DNA of 64,000 bases from JBGPTF01 sp041490445. GTDB lineage: Bacteria; Acidobacteriota; Terriglobia; Acidiferrales; UBA7541. Where the stretch lies: assembly GCA_041490445.1 (NCBI GenBank), contig JBGPTF010000011.1, positions 1 to 64,000 on the forward strand, in the 5' to 3' direction. The stretch's first letter is position 1. Each line of letters opens with the position of its first letter. Positions 60,411 through 64,000 of this stretch are shown here, piece after piece. The position numbers were made by a program, and so were the translations under genes. The notes beneath the pieces were generated by a model. That model searched no databases and was not told the DNA's origin. It saw nothing but the letters and a program-made list of their open reading frames with translations.

Positions 60411-61151
60411 ATGCTTCCTGGCCTGAGCTTTCGGCAAGCGCGCGAACGGCTGGGTTTGACCTACCGAGATGTGGAGCGGGCCAGTTACGATTTAGCCAGC
60501 ACGCACGGCCGCCCCGAATTCATCATTCATCTTAGCCGGCTCGCCGACATCGAAAATGGAGGGGTCACCCCGGGTGTCCACAAGCTCTACAGCCTATGCG
60601 CCATCTACCATCTCGACCTCTTCGAAGTGTGCCGCTGGTACAGCATTCCATTCGAAGAACTCTTTCGTGATGGCAGTCACGCTGCCGCGCCAAAAACGCA
60701 TCTGGCAGCGCCGCCCGGCGGATTACGTTTGCCCTTGCGTCTCGATCCGGCGTTTGATCCCCGCCGCACGGAGTACTTGACGCGCATGGTCGAAGGATGG
60801 ACGCAGTTCGAGGGCGTGCTTCTGAACGGCCATGGCCGCCATCGTTACGGCTACATCGGGAGTGAAGACCACTGGATGGAACCGCTTCTCCGGCCCGGCA
60901 GTCTGGTTCTGCTGGATCCCGCTCGGAATCAAATTCAAAACTCAGGCTGGCGGAATGAATATGATCGGCCCATCTACTTTGTGGATGTGCGCGAAGGCTA
61001 TCGTTGTTGCTGGTGCCAACTCGAGAAAGGCCGCTTGGTGTTGCAGCCGCACCCGCTCTCTCCCTGTTCCGTCGAGGTAAAGCGCCACCCGGACGAAGCG
61101 GAAATCGTGGGACAAGTCGTCGGGATTGCTATGCGGCTGGTACCAAGCTAG
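60411..61151 (+). CDS. XRE-type helix-turn-helix protein with S24-like C-terminal domain
   Basis: The 246-residue protein opens with an XRE-like helix-turn-helix (LSFRQARERLGLTYRDVE, then HLSRLADIENGGVTPGVHKL). Its C-terminal half resembles the S24/LexA-like fold: HWMEPLLRPGSLVLLDP, then RPIYFVDVREGYRCCW and EAEIVGQVVGIAMRL. The catalytic Ser of the usual D-S-M is missing (His-Trp-Met), and no Lys is evident, so self-cleavage is unlikely. It may still sense a ligand and repress genes. Confidence 0.8.
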   Translation: MLPGLSFRQARERLGLTYRDVERASYDLASTHGRPEFIIHLSRLADIENGGVTPGVHKLYSLCAIYHLDLFEVCRWYSIPFEELFRDGSHAAAPKTHLAAPPGGLRLPLRLDPAFDPRRTEYLTRMVEGWTQFEGVLLNGHGRHRYGYIGSEDHWMEPLLRPGSLVLLDPARNQIQNSGWRNEYDRPIYFVDVREGYRCCWCQLEKGRLVLQPHPLSPCSVEVKRHPDEAEIVGQVVGIAMRLVPS

Positions 61152-61578
61152 TTTGACCGGTAACGATCAATTGCAGCAGTACCCGCAGATTGGAACTAAA
61201 GAGGTCGCGCAAATATCCTGGCACACCGAGCGGAACGAGCAAGCGGTGGAAATCAAGTTCCAGCCACATTGCCGCCGTCTCGGCGAGGCTCCCTTGCATC
61301 CCTGAAAGACTAATCCTCAGGTCAGACTCCTGTTGTTCGAGGGGGGTCTCTAAAATCCTCATAAAGAGTTCCTCGTGACAGTAGTTCAGCGCTTCCTGCA
61401 CCGCGGGCGCTGAATACAGCGTCGCCAGACCGTCATGCTGATATTGTCCGGTCGACAGGTCACGCAACAAGGAAATGTGGATCAGCCTGCCATATTCGCT
61501 CCGGATCGCCATCAACGTGCGCGAGGTGAAATCTTCGATAATGCGTTGGTTTTGCTGAAAGCGCTCCAAAGTTTCCAT
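61129..61578 (-). CDS. Conserved hypothetical protein (149 aa)
   Basis: The start is ATG 61578, giving a helical protein of 149 residues with motifs YGRLIHISLLRDLSTGQYQ and ALNYCHEELFMRILETPLE. The C-terminal end overlaps the tail of the convergent XRE-type gene by 23 bases. No known domain was recognised. It is divergent from the repeat-peptide gene, sharing a 96-base intergenic region. Confidence 0.7.
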   Translation of the reverse strand: METLERFQQNQRIIEDFTSRTLMAIRSEYGRLIHISLLRDLSTGQYQHDGLATLYSAPAVQEALNYCHEELFMRILETPLEQQESDLRISLSGMQGSLAETAAMWLELDFHRLLVPLGVPGYLRDLFSSNLRVLLQLIVTGQTSLVPAA

Positions 61579-61674
61579 CGTGTGGCCTGTTCCGCTTCCT
61601 GAACTTTTTTTACTTCTTGCCCCGAAACTGTCGGTCCTCGTCCAGAGTCGCACCCCAAAAGGAGGCGACCACCG

Positions 61675-62022
61675 ATGAACAAAATCAGAAGTTCGCTCGT
61701 CGTCTTTGCTCTAGCCACGCTGATGTTAGCCCCTGTAAGCGCCCACGTCAACAAAACTTTGGTAAACAAACCCACATTGGTCGCGGACGGAAACGCTCCA
61801 CCCGTTCCTATCCCGCCACCGCCCGGGCTCCAAACTAACAACCCTGCCCCGTTGGTCGCGGATGGAAACGCTCCACCCGTTCCTATCCCGCCACCGCCCG
61901 GGCTCCAAACTAACAACCCTGCCCCGTTGGTCGCAGATGGAAACGCTCCACCCGTTCCCATCCCGCCGCCTCCCGGATTGCAGGGAGGGACCAATCTCCA
62001 CCAAATGCGCCTGGCCGCCTGA
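61675..62022 (+). CDS. Small secreted protein of proline-rich repeats
   Basis: This 115-residue protein starts at ATG with AAAGGAGG upstream and has a signal peptide (SLVVFALATLMLAPVSAH). The mature part is nearly entirely three copies of a 25-residue repeat (VADGNAPPVPIPPPPGLQ plus spacer), the last truncated, then a short tail. It has no Cys. I know of no function; extended polyproline helices suggest surface binding, or processing into short peptides. Confidence 0.8.
   Translation: MNKIRSSLVVFALATLMLAPVSAHVNKTLVNKPTLVADGNAPPVPIPPPPGLQTNNPAPLVADGNAPPVPIPPPPGLQTNNPAPLVADGNAPPVPIPPPPGLQGGTNLHQMRLAA
61777..61983 (+). repeat. Three tandem 75-base coding repeats
   Basis: Units start at 61777, 61852 and 61927, with nearly identical bases between copies and the third ending early after GGATTGCAG. 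The period of 75 bases equals 25 codons, so the frame is kept. Near identity at silent positions suggests recent duplication or gene conversion. Confidence 0.95.
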
Positions 62023-62042
62023 TAAACATTCGACATCAGCGT

Positions 62043-62076
62043 GCCGGGGCGACGTAGTAGTTTACTCCGCCCCGGC
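62043..62076 (+). terminator. Possible hairpin after the repeat-peptide gene
   Basis: GCCGGGGCG (62043-62051) pairs perfectly with CGCCCCGGC (62068-62076) over a 16-base loop. No T run follows, so it may be a rho-dependent or weak terminator. Confidence 0.4.
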
Positions 62077-62112
62077 GCGCTCCATCCCTCGCCATTTCGT
62101 CGACAACAAAGA

Positions 62113-62141
62113 TTGGCTTGCAAATCATTAAGTGCTATGAT
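62113..62141 (+). promoter_or_regulatory. Candidate sigma70 promoter for the membrane protein pair
   Basis: TTGGCT (62113-62118) and TATGAT (62136-62141) are 17 bases apart, about 20 bases before the TTG start at 62162. The inferred leader is short. Confidence 0.5.
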
Positions 62142-62161
62142 ACCCGCCGAGGCGAAGGCAC

Positions 62162-62932
62162 TTGCCGCTTTCCGACTATCTCCGCTGGGGCGCCGGAACC
62201 GTTTTGGAGATTCTTCTCCTGTGTCTGGTCCTACGACGCGGGCTGGCACGCCGCTTACCCTTCTTTCTCTTGTACCTCTGTCTTTTGGTAGTTTATGAGG
62301 TGTGCTATCTCCCTTCGCTTTTGCGCTTTGGCTACCAATCACACGCGATGTTCGCCTTCTACTGGATCTCGCAAGAAGTTCTGGTGATCGCACGAGGCCT
62401 GGTCGTCGTGGAGATTTGTTCAGCGATGCTCCGTTCGTATGAAGGCATCTGGAGGCTTTGCCGACTTGCTCTATCCGGGATCGGGGGCGCCCTGATTTTC
62501 GCTGCAATTCTCTCAGCGCTGCGGAGTGGCCCATGGTTGCCAGCGATGGTCTATGCGTCCGAGCGGGGCCTGGAACTCACGATTGTCGGCCTTCTACTTT
62601 TCGGGCTGGCCTTTTGCCGGTACTATCGCGTCGAACCCGAGCCACCGATCCCCTTAATGGCGCTTGGCCTAGGCATTTATTCTGCGATTCAAGTGGCGAA
62701 TGATACGCTGTTGGGGAAATGGCTCTATGCGTACTTTCCCTTGTGGAGCTCAATCCGGGTCTATTCCTTCGACATCGCTCTCGGCCTGTGGCTTGTCTCT
62801 GTTTGGAGAACGCTGCCGGAGCGGCGGCCGGTGCCCGCGATGCTTGATCGCGGAGTCTACGAGGGGCTTTCCCCCCTGATCAACTTGCATCTGCGGGAGC
62901 TCAATTCTCGATTGCTGGGGATGTTAAAGTGA
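62162..62932 (+). CDS. Hypothetical multi-pass membrane protein
   Basis: The 256-residue protein has about seven hydrophobic helices (for example ILLLCLVLRRGLARRLPFFL and ELTIVGLLLFGLAFCRYY). There is no transporter or enzyme motif. It starts at TTG after GCGAAGG and overlaps the following gene by four bases (GTGA). The arrangement resembles sensor or accessory membrane proteins; downstream on the opposite strand lies a hybrid histidine kinase. Confidence 0.65.
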   Translation: MPLSDYLRWGAGTVLEILLLCLVLRRGLARRLPFFLLYLCLLVVYEVCYLPSLLRFGYQSHAMFAFYWISQEVLVIARGLVVVEICSAMLRSYEGIWRLCRLALSGIGGALIFAAILSALRSGPWLPAMVYASERGLELTIVGLLLFGLAFCRYYRVEPEPPIPLMALGLGIYSAIQVANDTLLGKWLYAYFPLWSSIRVYSFDIALGLWLVSVWRTLPERRPVPAMLDRGVYEGLSPLINLHLRELNSRLLGMLK

Positions 62933-63486
62933 TTGCGACTGCGGCCTTTGTCATCACCCTTGCGCTGGTACTGCTTGGGCTCTTGTTCTGGCTCCTGTTC
63001 CCTCCCCAGCGGAGAGAGAGGCCGAAGTCCGCTCTCGATCGACTTGAGGTGGAAGATCTTCGCTCACTCCATAGCCGTTACTTCCCGCAGATCCGCCAGG
63101 CGCTCTCGGCATCGGATGGGGCATTTCTCCAGCGCCGTGTGCCGCGACGGGCCCGCCGAGTATGGCAGGCCGAACGCCGCCACGTCGCGCAACAGTATCT
63201 GGACGGCTTGAGAAATGATTTCAGAAAATTAAACCGTTTGGCACGAACGGTTGCAGCGCTCTCGCCTCACGTCAGTCGCCGGCAGGAAATCGAACGCTTC
63301 TGGTTGTGCCGGCACTTTCATGTGCTTTACTGGATCGTTGGCCTGCGCCTGCAGCTGGGCTTCATCCCGTTGCCGCAATTGGCGTCGTTGACGGATTTGG
63401 TCGGCCGCCTGTCTCTACAGATCGAAGCCGCGATGGCGCTACTCGAAAGGGATTCCTCGTCGCTGCGGGAGACGTTTACTACTTGA
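62929..63486 (+). CDS. Hypothetical single-pass membrane protein
   Basis: This 185-residue protein has one N-terminal membrane helix (about 3-24, IATAAFVITLALVLLGLLF), followed by an Arg-rich helical cytoplasmic part. It begins at GTG, overlapping the end of the preceding gene, so the two are translationally coupled. It overlaps the convergent kinase tail by eight bases. Function unknown. Confidence 0.6.
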   Translation: MIATAAFVITLALVLLGLLFWLLFPPQRRERPKSALDRLEVEDLRSLHSRYFPQIRQALSASDGAFLQRRVPRRARRVWQAERRHVAQQYLDGLRNDFRKLNRLARTVAALSPHVSRRQEIERFWLCRHFHVLYWIVGLRLQLGFIPLPQLASLTDLVGRLSLQIEAAMALLERDSSSLRETFTT

Positions 63487-64000
63487 GTGGAGTGGTTACC
63501 GAAGTGATCACCTGTCGGATGGCCCGCAAGAATTCTTCAATCTGAAAAGGCTTCTGCACGAAAGGACAACCGCTTGCCGTCGACATCACGCCTGCTTCCT
63601 CGCTCTGCGCGTTGGACATCGTGAACACGACGCGAGAAGCCAGATCGGGGCGATGGCGCGCGATCCAGCCGTAGAGATCCTTGCCTGAAATACCCCCCGG
63701 CATCTTCATGTCCGTCACAATCACGTCCACCGTTTCCCGCTCGAGATAATCCACTGCCTCACGCCCGGTGCGCACGGCGCGAACTTCGAGGCATCGCCCG
63801 CGCAGGATTTCCTGTTCCAATTCCAGAACAGCGTCTTCATCATCTACGAGAAGCACCCGCCCAAACGAAAACGGCTCTTCGGTGAAAGGAAGGTCTTTCG
63901 CCGATTGTGATTCGCTGAGAAGAACCGGCAGGGAGATAGTAAACGTGGCGCCCCGGGGAGGTGCGTTCCGGACACTGATCTCGCCGCCGTGTTCCTTGAT
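63479..64000 (-). CDS. Hybrid sensor histidine kinase, C-terminal part (cut by window)
   Basis: The frame runs from the right edge of the window, so the N-terminus is missing. It begins in the end of a HATPase domain (EHGGEISVRN, then ATFTISLPV), with a linker of about 30 residues, then a receiver domain: VLLVDDEDAVLELEQEI, VIVTDMKMPGGISGKDLYG with the phosphoacceptor Asp, FTMSNAQ, and VQKPFQIEEF. It is a hybrid kinase or kinase-receiver fusion that would phosphorylate another regulator. The input domains lie beyond the window. Confidence 0.92.
   Translation of the reverse strand: MKEHGGEISVRNAPPRGATFTISLPVLLSESQSAKDLPFTEEPFSFGRVLLVDDEDAVLELEQEILRGRCLEVRAVRTGREAVDYLERETVDVIVTDMKMPGGISGKDLYGWIARHRPDLASRVVFTMSNAQSEEAGVMSTASGCPFVQKPFQIEEFLRAIRQVITSVTTPLK

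Noticed and set aside
61777..61983. CRISPR-like tandem repeats
   Set aside because: The repeats are contiguous, 75 bases long and in frame in a coding sequence; there are no spacers.

Overview
This 64 kb window looks like chromosomal DNA of a GC-rich, diderm, free-living bacterium, most likely an Acidobacteriota member. That placement is inference: lpxB implies lipid A and so an outer membrane, and there are several PilZ, TPR and secreted hypothetical proteins of the sort common in soil Acidobacteriota. There is no 16S or ribosomal protein gene to settle it. I saw no insertion sequence, prophage or CRISPR array.

Layout. 1-5.5 kb: tRNA-Ser and tRNA-Gln, an M50 site-2 protease, an NtrC-type sigma54 activator, a PilZ protein and a secreted protein. 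5.9-8.8 kb: SRP RNA, dnaX, ybaB, recR. 8.9-13.8 kb: an Mpo1-like membrane protein, a PilZ plus long coiled-coil protein and three small conserved or secreted proteins. 13.8-18.8 kb: two overlapping ABC exporter half-transporters with complementary degenerate and consensus ATP sites, followed by lpxB. 18.9-20.9 kb: an M1-peptidase-like protein without its zinc ligands. 21-23.3 kb (minus): MidA-type methyltransferase, a low-molecular-weight phosphatase/ArsC fusion and a macrodomain protein, each overlapping the next.

23.4-36.9 kb (minus) is the most interesting part, a catabolic island for a CoA-activated, probably aromatic, compound. It holds a three-subunit molybdenum enzyme whose FAD subunit carries the exact four-cysteine spacing of 4-hydroxybenzoyl-CoA reductase, a PaaA/BoxB-type di-iron protein, a PaaG-type isomerase, a PaaF-type hydratase, an aldehyde dehydrogenase, a GctAB-type CoA-transferase, a 3-hydroxyacyl-CoA dehydrogenase with its catalytic His replaced by Tyr, an amidohydrolase, and a TetR regulator with a promoter and operator in front of it. 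Inside the island lies a selenoprotein gene that ordinary gene calling truncates: an Spx/ArsC-like thioredoxin-fold protein with an in-frame UGA at the first position of a UxxC motif, followed by a SECIS hairpin with the loop AGGUCU.

37-46 kb: an ECF sigma factor with its anti-sigma, ornithine cyclodeaminase-like protein, NHL-repeat lipoprotein, SH3 protein, phosphofructokinase, DoxX, CPBP protease-like protein, zinc-ribbon PspC protein and a fused E1 alpha-beta 2-oxoacid dehydrogenase. 46-50 kb: membrane proteins, an internally shortened APC permease, and a fluoride riboswitch with terminator ahead of crcB and a DUF190 gene. 50-59.8 kb: TPR protein, the mrfA-mrfB DNA repair pair, a zinc finger/SpoIIE phosphatase fusion, methyltransferase, zincin-like protein, CBS protein and secreted proteins. 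60.4-64 kb: an XRE/S24-like regulator, a secreted peptide made of three 25-residue proline-rich repeats, two overlapping membrane protein genes and the 3' end of a hybrid histidine kinase cut by the window edge.
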